DNA of 64,000 bases, taken from contig NZ_BOQL01000018.1 of the NCBI RefSeq assembly GCF_018332655.1, positions 124,001 through 188,000 on the forward strand, in the 5' to 3' direction. The notes below the pieces were generated by a model. It saw only the letters and a program-made list of their open reading frames with translations, did no database searches and was not told where the DNA came from. The DNA is from Actinoplanes auranticolor (GTDB taxonomy: Bacteria; Actinomycetota; Actinomycetes; Mycobacteriales; Micromonosporaceae). Positions 18,281 to 26,170 of the stretch are shown here, one piece after another (position 1 is the stretch's first letter; each line of letters starts with the position of its first letter). Position numbers and translations under genes: made by a program.

Positions 18281-19785
18281 CCGGTCAGGAGCCGGTCGTC
18301 GAGGCCGTCGACATCGGCAAACGCTACGGGTCCACGGTCGCGCTCGACCGGGCCGCCATCACGGTACGGCCCGGCGAGACGCACGCCCTGGTCGGCCGCA
18401 ACGGCGCCGGGAAGTCGACGATGGTCGCCATGCTGACCGGGCTCCAGGCGCCGGACACCGGCCGGATCACCTTCGGCGGGCGGCCCGCCCCGCCGCTCGG
18501 CGACCGGGACGCGTGGCGCCGGCAGGTGGCCTGCGTCTACCAGAAGTCGACGATCATCCCGGCCCTCACCGTCGCGGAGAACCTGTTCCTCAACCGGCAC
18601 GACCGCGGCCCCGGCGGCCTCATCCGCTGGGGTGCGCTGCGCCGCTCGGCGCGCGAGCTGCTGGCCACCTGGTCGGTCGACGTGGACGTGGACCAGCCGG
18701 CGTCGGCCCTCACCGTCGAGCAGCGGCAGTTCGTGGAGATCGCCCGCGCGTTGTCGTTCGGGGCCCGGTTCATCATCCTGGACGAGCCGACCGCCCAGCT
18801 CGACGGCGCCGGCATCACCCGGCTCTTCGCCCGCATCGCCGCCCTGCGCGCCCAGGGCGTCACCTTCCTGTTCATCAGCCACCACCTGCAGGAGATCTAC
18901 GAGATCTGCGACGTGGTGACCATCTTCCGCGACGCCCGGCACATCCGCACCACCGCGGTGGCCGGGCTCGACCGCGCGGACCTGGTGGCGGCGATGACCG
19001 GCGAGGACGTCAGCCTGGCCGGCGACCCGCACCGGCGGCCACCCGCCGCCGACGCCGAGGTCCGTGTCGTCGTCCGTGACCTGGTGACGGCCTCGGGCGC
19101 CGAGGCGTCGTTCGAGGCCCGGGCGGGCGAGGTGATCGGGCTGGCCGGCGGGGGCGGCAGCGGCAAGTTCGAGGTGGCCGAGGCCCTGGTGGGACTGGCG
19201 CGGCCGGTCGGGGGCACGGTCGCCGTCGACGGCCGTACGCTGCGGCGGGGCAGCGTGCCGGACGCGCTCGCGGCCGGTGTCGGCCTCGTCCCGCAGGACC
19301 GGCACCGGCAGGGTCTGGTGCCGCTGCTGTCGGTCGCCGAGAACGTCACCATGACCGTGCCCGAGCGGGTCACCCGGCGCGGTCTCATCTCCCCGGCCCG
19401 GCGCGACGCCTTCGCCCGCAGGTTCATCACCGATCTGGCCATCAAGGCGTCCGGTCCGCACGTATCCGTCTCCGACCTCTCCGGAGGCAACCAGCAGAAG
19501 GTGGTCATGGGCCGCGCCCTGGCCGGCGACCCCAAGCTGCTGGTCCTGATCACCCCGACCGCCGGCGTGGACGTGCGCTCCAAACAGACCCTGCTCGGCG
19601 TGGTCGAGCAGGTGCGCCGGCGCGGCACCGTCGTGCTGGTCGTCTCCGACGAGCTCGACGATCTGCGCGTCTGCGACCGGGTCCTGGTGCTGCTCCGGGG
19701 CCGGATCGTGCGGGACCTGCCGGCCGGGTGGCGGGACAACGACCTGGTAGCCGCCATGGAAGGGGTCGATCTCGGCCATGTCTGA
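18277..19785 (+). CDS. Sugar ABC transporter ATP-binding protein (RbsA-like, two ATPase domains)
   Basis: A 502-residue protein with two ABC ATPase halves. The first has Walker A GRNGAGKST, signature-like ALTVEQRQFVEIARAL and Walker B FIILDEPTAQL. The second has a degenerate Walker A (GGGGSGKFEVAEAL) but a clear signature LSGGNQQKVVMGRAL, with LVLITPTAGVDV where DEPT normally stands. Asymmetry between the halves is usual in RbsA-type proteins. The ATG overlaps the binding-protein stop. It powers import through the next permease. Confidence 0.94.
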   Translation: MTGQEPVVEAVDIGKRYGSTVALDRAAITVRPGETHALVGRNGAGKSTMVAMLTGLQAPDTGRITFGGRPAPPLGDRDAWRRQVACVYQKSTIIPALTVAENLFLNRHDRGPGGLIRWGALRRSARELLATWSVDVDVDQPASALTVEQRQFVEIARALSFGARFIILDEPTAQLDGAGITRLFARIAALRAQGVTFLFISHHLQEIYEICDVVTIFRDARHIRTTAVAGLDRADLVAAMTGEDVSLAGDPHRRPPAADAEVRVVVRDLVTASGAEASFEARAGEVIGLAGGGGSGKFEVAEALVGLARPVGGTVAVDGRTLRRGSVPDALAAGVGLVPQDRHRQGLVPLLSVAENVTMTVPERVTRRGLISPARRDAFARRFITDLAIKASGPHVSVSDLSGGNQQKVVMGRALAGDPKLLVLITPTAGVDVRSKQTLLGVVEQVRRRGTVVLVVSDELDDLRVCDRVLVLLRGRIVRDLPAGWRDNDLVAAMEGVDLGHV

Positions 19786-20812
19786 CACGCTGCCGAGCAC
19801 CACTGCTGCCCCGGCCGCTCCGCCGCCCCCGGCCGCGCGCCGGACCGTCGCGCTGGCCCGGCTGCGTGACCTCGCGCTGGTGCCGGCCATCATCGCCGTC
19901 GCCATCGTCGGTTTCATCGTCAGCCCGGTGTTCCTGCAACCGGACAACATCATCAACGTGCTGCAGAGCATGTCCGAGATCGCCATCGTCGTGCTCGCCC
20001 AGACCCTGGTGCTGATCGCCGGGAAGATGGACCTGTCGCTGGAGTCGACCTTCGGCCTGGCCCCGGGCGTCGCGGCCTGGCTGATCGTCGACCCGGCGGT
20101 GACGCACGGCCTCGGCTTGCACGCCCTTCCCGGCGCCCTCGCCGTCCCGCTGGTGCTCCTGACCGGCGCGCTGATCGGCGCCTTCAACGGCCTGCTGATC
20201 GTGCGCTTCGGGCTCAACGGCTTCATCGTGACGCTCGGCATGCTCATCGTCCTGCGCGGCCTGCTGACCGGCATCTCCGGCGGGAAGACCTTCTTCGCTC
20301 TGCCGGAGTCCATGACCTACCTCGGCTCCACGTCGTGGCTGGGTGTGCCCGCGTCGATCTGGATCACCCTGGCCCTGTTCGCCGTGGCCATGGTGGTCCT
20401 CGGCTACACCCGGGCCGGGCGTTCGCTGTACGCGATCGGCGGCAACGTCGACGCCGCCCGGGCGGCCGGCATCCGGACGGACCGGGTCGTGTGGCTGACC
20501 CTGATCGTCGCCGGCATGCTGGCCGCCCTGGCCGGCCTGCTCATCAGCGGCCGGCTCGCCTCAGTCACAGCGGCCCAGGGCGACGGGGCGATCTTCCAGG
20601 TCTTCGCCGCGGCCGTCATCGGCGGCGTCAGCCTCAACGGCGGCAAGGGAACCGTCTTCGGAGCCTTCACCGGCGTGCTGCTGCTCTTCATGATCATCAA
20701 CGTGCTGACGCTGGCCGGTGTGCCCGCGCAGTGGACCAACTTCCTCAACGGCGCGGTCATCCTCGTCGCGCTGGTCGTCTCCCGGATCACCGGCGGCAAG
20801 GCCCAGACCTGA
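19778..20812 (+). CDS. Sugar ABC transporter permease (RbsC-like)
   Basis: A 344-residue multi-pass membrane protein with about eight to ten hydrophobic segments and family landmarks LVLIAGKMDLSLEST, GLNGFIVTLGMLIVLRGL, GRSLYAIGGNVDAARAAGI and VIGGVSLNGGKGTVFGAFTG. It begins 8 bases inside the ATPase gene, so it is the last gene of the fucD-binding protein-ATPase-permease operon. The GntR regulator follows on the opposite strand after 7 bases. Confidence 0.94.
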   Translation: MSDTLPSTTAAPAAPPPPAARRTVALARLRDLALVPAIIAVAIVGFIVSPVFLQPDNIINVLQSMSEIAIVVLAQTLVLIAGKMDLSLESTFGLAPGVAAWLIVDPAVTHGLGLHALPGALAVPLVLLTGALIGAFNGLLIVRFGLNGFIVTLGMLIVLRGLLTGISGGKTFFALPESMTYLGSTSWLGVPASIWITLALFAVAMVVLGYTRAGRSLYAIGGNVDAARAAGIRTDRVVWLTLIVAGMLAALAGLLISGRLASVTAAQGDGAIFQVFAAAVIGGVSLNGGKGTVFGAFTGVLLLFMIINVLTLAGVPAQWTNFLNGAVILVALVVSRITGGKAQT

Positions 20813-20819
20813 CGGGGCG

Positions 20820-21518
20820 CTATCTGTGCTGCCGCGGTGCGGCGGCCAATACCGTACGCAGCCACGACTCCGACGTGTTCACGTGGATCAGCGCGCTCGC
20901 CTGGGCCAGCAGCTGGTCCCGGGCACGCAGGGCCAGGTAGATCGCCTCGTGCTCGTTGAGCGTGACGTGCGCCGAGCCACCTTCGATCAGCCCGCGCCAC
21001 ACCCGCGCCCGCAGGGTCTGCCCCGAGAGCCCGTCGAGCAGGGAGGTCAGGGTCTCGTTGCCGGTCACCGCGATGACCGTGCGGTGGAACGCGGCGTCGT
21101 ACCGGATGAGCTGCTCGGCGTCGTCCGCCGCCCCGCGCATGTCCTCGAGGATCCCGCCCAGCCGATCGACGTCGGCGTCGGTGATCCGCAGGGCGGCGAC
21201 GCCGGTGGCCACCGGCTCCAGCATCCGGCGCACCTCCATCACCTCCAGCAGGGTGTCGTCGCGCAGCAGCTCGACGGCGACACCCAGCCCCTCCAGCAGC
21301 AGCCGGGGCGCCAGGCTCGTCACGTAGGTGCCGTCGCCGCGGCGCACGTCGAGCACGCGGGCCGCTTCGAGCACCTTCACGGCCTCGCGGACGCCGCTGC
21401 GGGACAGGCCCAGCTGGTGCGACAACTGCTGCTCGGTGGGCAACCGGGCGCCCGGCGGCAGCTCCCCCGACTGGATCAGCCCACGGATCCTCGTGATGGC
21501 CTCGTCGGTCAGCGCCAC
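20820..21518 (-). CDS. GntR-family regulator, FadR/FCD subgroup
   Basis: A 232-residue regulator with a winged helix (ITRIRGLIQSGELPPGARLPTEQQLSHQLGLSRSGVREAVKVLEAARVLDVRRGDG) and an FCD ligand domain (about 85-220) whose metal-binding residues are plausible in RYDAAFHRTVIAVTGNE and NEHEAIYLAL. FCD regulators often respond to sugar acids, which fits its place just downstream of, and convergent with, the fuconate operon. It is the best candidate for binding the paired sites near 15754-15842. Confidence 0.9.
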   Translation of the reverse strand: MALTDEAITRIRGLIQSGELPPGARLPTEQQLSHQLGLSRSGVREAVKVLEAARVLDVRRGDGTYVTSLAPRLLLEGLGVAVELLRDDTLLEVMEVRRMLEPVATGVAALRITDADVDRLGGILEDMRGAADDAEQLIRYDAAFHRTVIAVTGNETLTSLLDGLSGQTLRARVWRGLIEGGSAHVTLNEHEAIYLALRARDQLLAQASALIHVNTSESWLRTVLAAAPRQHR

Positions 21519-21573
21519 CGGATCCCCCTGCCAGCCATGAGGCCCATCATCGCATCGTCGTCCGGTCTGAGCG

Positions 21574-22743
21574 TCAAGGCGCGTACGCGGTCACCGTCGA
21601 TCCGGTCCTGCCGTACAGCCGGCCGTTCGCCACCATCGGCGCGCCCTGCAGTCCCGAGATCCTGGCGTCGAGCTTGATCGGCTTTCCGGTGCGCGTCTCG
21701 AAGGCCGCCAGCGGCTGACCTTTGCTCCGCCAGCCGTAGACCACGCCGCCGCCGACCGTGGCCATGATGGGAGCGTTCTCGCTGAAGGTGGCCTTCCAGA
21801 CCCTGCGGCCGTCGTTCGCGTTGACGGCGATCAGTTCGCCGGAGTAGGTGTGCAGGTAGATCCGCTCACCGTCAGTGGCGAATCCGAACGTCCCGCCGTG
21901 GCTCGGGAAGGTCCGCAGCACCGCTCCGGTGGCCGCGCTGACGCTGCGGATCCGCTCGTCCGGCCCGCATCGCAGGTAGAACGCCGCGCCGTCGGGGGAC
22001 GCGCCGATCGGGGTGAAGCAACCCGCGCCGGCCGGCCACACCGCCTTGCCCGTCGTGACGTCGACCGCGGTCGTCGAGTCGTCGCCGACCACCAGGATCC
22101 GGCCGCCGGCGGCCACCGTCTCCCCGGCGATCGACCCCTGCCGCGCCCATACCCGCGAGCCGTCGCTGATGCGGTACGCCCGGATGCCGTACTTGCTGAT
22201 CGGCGCGTCCCACACACTGCCGACCACGATGCCCTTGTCGACGAGTACGCCGTACATGGTCTCCGGGATCTGCTTGCGGTAGAGGACCTTGCCGGTGGTC
22301 ACGTCGTGGGCACTCAGGAACGTCTTGCCGGACCGGCAGTCCCGGAACTGGGCGACGAGCCTGGTGCCCTCGATCGCCGCCAGGCTGATGCTGGTCTTCC
22401 TGGTGGTGGCGGGCGTCCGCCAGGCCAGTGCGCCCGTGGTCGCGTCGTAACCGCTGATCCGGTACGACGCGGCGGTGACCAGCCGGTTCCCGCCGACCAG
22501 GGGCACGGCCGGGACAGCGCACTTCGCGGTGGCCAGCGGGACCTTCCAGCGCGGTTCGAGCCTGGCGGCGGCAGCGGGGGTCAGGCGGGTCTCTCCCGGG
22601 TTGTAGTGGTCGCCGGTCGCGTGGGCCGCGGCCTGCCCCCAGGCGTCGGGGTTCGTCGCCGCGGCCGGAGCCGCGACGGGGACCTGGGCGGCGGTCGCGC
22701 TGATCGCGGCGATCACGGCGACCGCCAGGCAACGACGTTTCAC
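21574..22743 (-). CDS. Secreted PQQ-repeat beta-propeller protein
   Basis: A 389-residue protein with a signal peptide (hydrophobic stretch about 4-24, cleavage probably near AAA-TNPDAW). Then come repeated PQQ-like blades such as GYDATTGALAWRTP, AHDVTTGKVLYRKQIP, AVDVTTGKAVWPAG, SVSAATGAVLRTFPS and AVNANDGRRVWKATF. GTG 22743 is chosen because AAGGAG lies 5 bases upstream; a TTG at 22758 would put that site inside the gene. No catalytic PQQ-dehydrogenase signature is seen, so it is probably a binding or scaffold propeller outside the cell. Confidence 0.85.
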   Translation of the reverse strand: MKRRCLAVAVIAAISATAAQVPVAAPAAATNPDAWGQAAAHATGDHYNPGETRLTPAAAARLEPRWKVPLATAKCAVPAVPLVGGNRLVTAASYRISGYDATTGALAWRTPATTRKTSISLAAIEGTRLVAQFRDCRSGKTFLSAHDVTTGKVLYRKQIPETMYGVLVDKGIVVGSVWDAPISKYGIRAYRISDGSRVWARQGSIAGETVAAGGRILVVGDDSTTAVDVTTGKAVWPAGAGCFTPIGASPDGAAFYLRCGPDERIRSVSAATGAVLRTFPSHGGTFGFATDGERIYLHTYSGELIAVNANDGRRVWKATFSENAPIMATVGGGVVYGWRSKGQPLAAFETRTGKPIKLDARISGLQGAPMVANGRLYGRTGSTVTAYAP

Positions 22744-22851
22744 GGCATCTCCTTGCAAACGGTGACGGGAAGATCACCGTATGGAGGAAAGTCCGGCTCG
22801 GATCCACGGCGGGCCGAGCGCTCACCCGGTCGAGCTACCTTCCGCGAATTC

Positions 22852-22862
22852 CGGAAGTTTCG
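22852..22862. promoter_or_regulatory. Palindromic element upstream of the xylanase
   Basis: CGGAAGTTTCG is one base away from the palindrome CGAAANTTTCG that I recall as a regulatory element upstream of actinomycete xylanase genes. It lies 89 bases before the xylanase start. A second inverted repeat (CTTCCG/CGGAAG, 22839-22857) overlaps it. Confidence 0.35.
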
Positions 22863-22950
22863 GTACCTCAAGATCGCTCATCGCGCACTGCGATTGACAG
22901 CTGCCGATATTTGACTGAGGCTTACCGGGTCGAAACAAGGAGGAAACCTC

Positions 22951-24462
22951 ATGAGAAGCTTACTGGGAAATGCCGGAAGGCGCCCGAAACTTGCGGCGAT
23001 GGGCGCGGCGGTTCTGCTGGCCGGCGGCGTCGTGACCGTGCAGTCCACCGGCACCGCTGAAGCAGCCGCCACCACCCTGCGGGCCGCCGCCGCCCAGGCC
23101 GGCCTGTTCTTCGGCGCCGCCGCGGGTCCCGGCCGGGTGAACGCCTTCTTCTCCAGCGAGTTCGGCCAGCTCACTCCCGAGAACGACATGAAGCCGGACG
23201 CGATCGCCAACGCGAACGGCACGCTGCGCAACACCGGCAACGCGGACACGCTGGTCAACTTCGCGCAGTCCAACAACATGCTGGTACGCGGCCACACCAT
23301 GGTCTGGTACTCGCAGGCGGGGCAGTTGCAGGGCGCCAACCAGTCGACGCTGAACACCTACATCGGCAACGCGCTGCTGCGCTGGGGCAACAAGGTCGCC
23401 TACTGGGACGTCGTGAACGAGGCCCTGGCCGACAACAACGCCGGAACGCGCCGCAGCCAGTGGCCGCACACCCTGGACCGCGACGCCAACGGCGACGGCG
23501 ACTACTTCGACGCGACCGACACCGACTACATCCGGGACTCCTTCACCCGGGCCAAGCAGGTCGTCCAGCAGAACGGGCTAAGCACGAAGCTCTGCATCAA
23601 CGACTACGACGTCGAGGGCCTGACGGTGCAGGGCGGCGGCCGGAACAGGAAGGCCGACGCGCTGTACGACATCGTCAGGGCGTACGGCCAGGGGTCGAAC
23701 AGGCTGATCGACTGCGTCGGGTTCCAGAGCCACTTCAACGACAACCCGAACAGCATCATCACCGACGACCTGCAGGCCAACATCCAGCGCTTCGCCGACC
23801 TCGGCGTCGAGGTGCAGCTCACCGAGCTGGACATCGACGACGACCTCAGCAACAACGACATCGGCCAGGGCCAGGCGGAGAACTACCGCAAGGTCGTCCG
23901 GGCCTGCCTGAACGTCACGCGGTGCACCGGCATCACGGTCTGGGGCATCGCCGACAGTGAGTCGTGGCGCGCCTCCGAGCGTGGCCTGCTGTTCACCGGA
24001 AGCAACGGCAACTACCAGAAGAAGGCCGCCTACACGGCCGTCCTCGAAGAGCTCAACAAGGGCCGCGGGACCACCACCCCGCCGACGTCGCCGCCGGTCT
24101 CCTCACCGCCGGTCTCCCCGTCGGTGCCCCCGGTCTCACCGTCGGCCTCGGCCAGCTCGCCCCCGGTCCCGGCCGGCTGCGCGGCCTCGGTGTCGCTCAA
24201 CGCGTGGAACGGCGGATTCGTCGCCACCGTCCGCGTCACCGCCGGGTCCGCACCGGTCAACGGCTGGACCGTCGGCCTGACCCTGCCCAGCGGCGCCACC
24301 GTGACCAGCCGCTGGAACGCCAACGGCTCCGGCACCACCGGCGCCGTGCAGTTCTCCAACGTCAGCTACAACGGGCAGATCGCCGCCGGACAATCGGTGG
24401 AGTTCGGCTTCCAGGGCACCGGCAGCGCCACCGGCGTCTCGCCCACCTGCACCGCCACCTGA
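22951..24462 (+). CDS. GH10 endo-1,4-beta-xylanase with C-terminal CBM2
   Basis: A 503-residue secreted enzyme that would cut the beta-1,4-xylan backbone. A signal peptide (about 1-38, ending GTAEA-AATTLR) leads into a GH10 domain (about 40-370) with substrate loop TPENDMKPDA, acid/base E157 in WDVVNEAL and nucleophile E292 in LTELDID. A Pro/Ser/Thr linker (about 372-408) precedes a family-2 carbohydrate-binding module (about 410-503) with Cys near both ends and Trp residues in AWNGGF, GWTVGL and SRWNANG. AAGGAGGAAA is a strong ribosome site. Codon 4 is the rare TTA. A strong terminator follows. Confidence 0.96.
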   Translation: MRSLLGNAGRRPKLAAMGAAVLLAGGVVTVQSTGTAEAAATTLRAAAAQAGLFFGAAAGPGRVNAFFSSEFGQLTPENDMKPDAIANANGTLRNTGNADTLVNFAQSNNMLVRGHTMVWYSQAGQLQGANQSTLNTYIGNALLRWGNKVAYWDVVNEALADNNAGTRRSQWPHTLDRDANGDGDYFDATDTDYIRDSFTRAKQVVQQNGLSTKLCINDYDVEGLTVQGGGRNRKADALYDIVRAYGQGSNRLIDCVGFQSHFNDNPNSIITDDLQANIQRFADLGVEVQLTELDIDDDLSNNDIGQGQAENYRKVVRACLNVTRCTGITVWGIADSESWRASERGLLFTGSNGNYQKKAAYTAVLEELNKGRGTTTPPTSPPVSSPPVSPSVPPVSPSASASSPPVPAGCAASVSLNAWNGGFVATVRVTAGSAPVNGWTVGLTLPSGATVTSRWNANGSGTTGAVQFSNVSYNGQIAAGQSVEFGFQGTGSATGVSPTCTAT

Positions 24463-24472
24463 GCTGACCCGA

Positions 24473-24505
24473 ACGCCCGGGCCGCCTCAGGGCCGGCCCG
24501 GGCGT
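24473..24505. terminator. Bidirectional stem-loop terminator
   Basis: ACGCCCGGGCCG (24473-24484) pairs perfectly with CGGCCCGGGCGT (24494-24505) around a 9-base loop. It sits between the convergent xylanase and signal-peptidase genes. Confidence 0.75.
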
Positions 24506-24513
24506 CGGCACGT

Positions 24514-24933
24514 CTAGCGCAGGACGCGCAGCACGCGGCCCACGACGTCGGACAGCGGCACGAAGCCCCACGATCGAGAGTCGACACTGTCCGTGTTGTC
24601 ACCCAGCACGACGCACTGTCCCACCGGCACAACCTCAACACCCACCGTTGCGCGCACGCTCGCCGGCACCGGATCGCCGGGCCGCGCGGCCAGCCGCTTG
24701 ATCAGGTAGGCACTCGCCCCCGGCGACTCGGAGAGCCTCCGGTGGCGCAGGACGATCACCTGGCCGCGCGCCGGGGCGGCGGAGCGCACCGCGAGCAGGC
24801 GTGAGCCGCCCGCGTAGGTGGGTTCCATGCTGGCGCCGTGGACGTCGACGACGATCAGCGACCGCCGTACCGCGACGGCTCCGAGGGCGGCCAGACCCAC
24901 TACGGCAAACAACGCGCGACACGAGGGCTCCAT
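24514..24933 (-). CDS. Small S26-family (type I) signal peptidase
   Basis: A 139-residue serine peptidase with one N-terminal membrane segment (about 8-30), catalytic S35 in VHGASMEPTY, and general-base K79 in AYLIKRLAARPGD. Box E is VVLGDNTDSVDSRSWGFVP. It is shorter than housekeeping LepB and resembles the compact mitochondrial/actinobacterial S26 type. No Shine-Dalgarno is seen before ATG 24933, so it may be leaderless. It is divergent from a MauE-TlpA-ABC-SARP-peptide set. A reasonable inference is that it trims the Cys-rich peptide, whose leader ends in Ala-Ala-Ala before a Cys, or another exported product of the set. Confidence 0.88.
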   Translation of the reverse strand: MEPSCRALFAVVGLAALGAVAVRRSLIVVDVHGASMEPTYAGGSRLLAVRSAAPARGQVIVLRHRRLSESPGASAYLIKRLAARPGDPVPASVRATVGVEVVPVGQCVVLGDNTDSVDSRSWGFVPLSDVVGRVLRVLR

Positions 24934-24957
24934 ATTGAGAACGGTAACAATGAAGTC

Positions 24958-24986
24958 TTGACAGGCCTTTCGGCCGACGGTCTACT
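24958..24986 (+). promoter_or_regulatory. Sigma-70-like promoter of the MauE-peptide gene set
   Basis: A perfect -35 TTGACA (24958-24963), a 17-base spacer and TCTACT (24981-24986, 4 of 6 to consensus) point toward the MauE gene at 25084. The predicted 5' leader is about 90 bases. It contains an 8-base direct repeat CGCAACGT at 24997-25004 and 25023-25030. Confidence 0.65.
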
Positions 24987-25083
24987 GTGGCGGTATCGCA
25001 ACGTAGCGGGTGAGTAACCCTACGCAACGTGTGCCGCGGGGGCTCCCCTCACTTCAAGCCGACCATGGACCGGGGGCAGGGCC

Positions 25084-25614
25084 GTGCTCGTTCTTTCCGT
25101 CGCCGTGCTCACGATCGCCGGGGTCCTGGCCGTCTCGCTGGTGTCGAAAGTGCGCTCGGCCACCGCCTTCCGCCGGTTCCGCGACGGCGTCGGTGACCTG
25201 GGCATCCCGGCCCGGCTCGGCACCACCGCGGCGGTGGCGGCGGTACTGGGCGAATCCGTGACACTCGGGCTGGTCGTCGTCCCGGCGACCGCCGCGATCG
25301 GGCTGTTCGCCGCCGGCTCGCTCTTCGCGATCCTCGCGCTCGTGCTGTGGCGTGCCGTCGCGCGGGGCACGGCGGCGAGCTGCCACTGCTTCGGGTCCAC
25401 AAAGGACACCGTGGCGGCCCGTCACGTCGCCCGGACCGGCGCGCTGGCCGTGCTCGCGTACGCCGCCGGCGTGCTCGACGCGGCCGCGTACCCCTCGTAT
25501 CTGTCATCCGATCCCCCGGCGGCGATCGTCGCCGTCGCCGTTTCCGGAGTGGCCGTGGCGGCGGTCGTCTACCTGGACGAACTGATGTGGCTCTTCGGCG
25601 GCTCCCCGCGTTGA
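25084..25614 (+). CDS. MauE/DoxX-type redox-associated membrane protein
   Basis: A 176-residue protein with about four membrane segments. It carries the MauE hallmark C100-H-C102-F-G (SCHCFGSTKDT) facing the membrane boundary. MauE works with the thioredoxin-like MauD in forming the disulfides of the small subunit of methylamine dehydrogenase. Here the next gene is a TlpA/MauD-like thioredoxin but no methylamine dehydrogenase gene is present, so another Cys-rich substrate is likely; the 74-residue peptide at 28752 is the obvious candidate. Start GTG 25084 follows GGGGGCAGG. It is the first gene after the TTGACA promoter. Confidence 0.85.
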   Translation: MLVLSVAVLTIAGVLAVSLVSKVRSATAFRRFRDGVGDLGIPARLGTTAAVAAVLGESVTLGLVVVPATAAIGLFAAGSLFAILALVLWRAVARGTAASCHCFGSTKDTVAARHVARTGALAVLAYAAGVLDAAAYPSYLSSDPPAAIVAVAVSGVAVAAVVYLDELMWLFGGSPR

Positions 25615-25639
25615 CCGCCCCTTCCGGAAGGACGACTCG

Positions 25640-26170
25640 ATGGTTCTCACCACGGCGGTCATCGTGCTGGCCGTCCTTGTCCTGCTCGACCTGCTGCTGA
25701 GCGTCGCGATCGTCCGGCGGCTGCGCGACCACGAGGCCCAGCTCGCCGACGTGCTGCCGGCCACCGAGCCGGGCCTGCGCACCGGTACGCCGATGCCCGA
25801 CTTCACCAGCGCGGACGGCTCCTTCACCCGCGCCGGCGTGCTCGGCACCCCCGTACTGCTCGGATTCTTCTCCACCGGGTGCCGTTTCTGCCCCGCCCAG
25901 GCCGAGCAGCTCGCCCATCGCGCCACCGGGATCGCCGCCCGGAGCATCCGGGTGGTCAGCGTGCTGACCGTCACCGACGAGGCCGTCCCCGACGACCTCA
26001 CGCCGGTGCTGGAGAAATCCGGAACGGTGGTCACCGAGCACGGACCGGGTGGTCTCATGGCGACGTTCTCGATCAGTGGCACGCCCAGCTTCCTGTTGTT
26101 CGACGGCGAGGGCACGCTCATCGGCAAGGGGCACACCGTCGACGAGCCGCTCGAACGGTGGATCCCGTGA
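25640..26170 (+). CDS. TlpA/MauD-like membrane-anchored thioredoxin
   Basis: A 176-residue protein with an N-terminal membrane anchor (about 4-26) and a thioredoxin-fold domain facing outward. The active site is C81-R-F-C84 in FFSTGCRFCPAQ, with the cis-Pro loop SGTPSFLLFD. It would reduce, oxidise or isomerise disulfides outside the membrane. It lies 25 bases after the MauE gene, and its stop overlaps the GTG of the ABC gene (GTGA), so the three are co-translated. The MauE-TlpA pairing mirrors MauE-MauD. Confidence 0.9.
   Translation: MVLTTAVIVLAVLVLLDLLLSVAIVRRLRDHEAQLADVLPATEPGLRTGTPMPDFTSADGSFTRAGVLGTPVLLGFFSTGCRFCPAQAEQLAHRATGIAARSIRVVSVLTVTDEAVPDDLTPVLEKSGTVVTEHGPGGLMATFSISGTPSFLLFDGEGTLIGKGHTVDEPLERWIP

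Noticed and set aside
18184..20313. Long open frames on the opposite strand of well-supported genes (also 25504-27879, 56874-58484 and 61529-63061)
   Set aside because: They are products of high GC codon bias: sequence is low in complexity, rich in Arg/Gly/Asp/His, without family motifs, and lies fully antisense to genes with clear domains.
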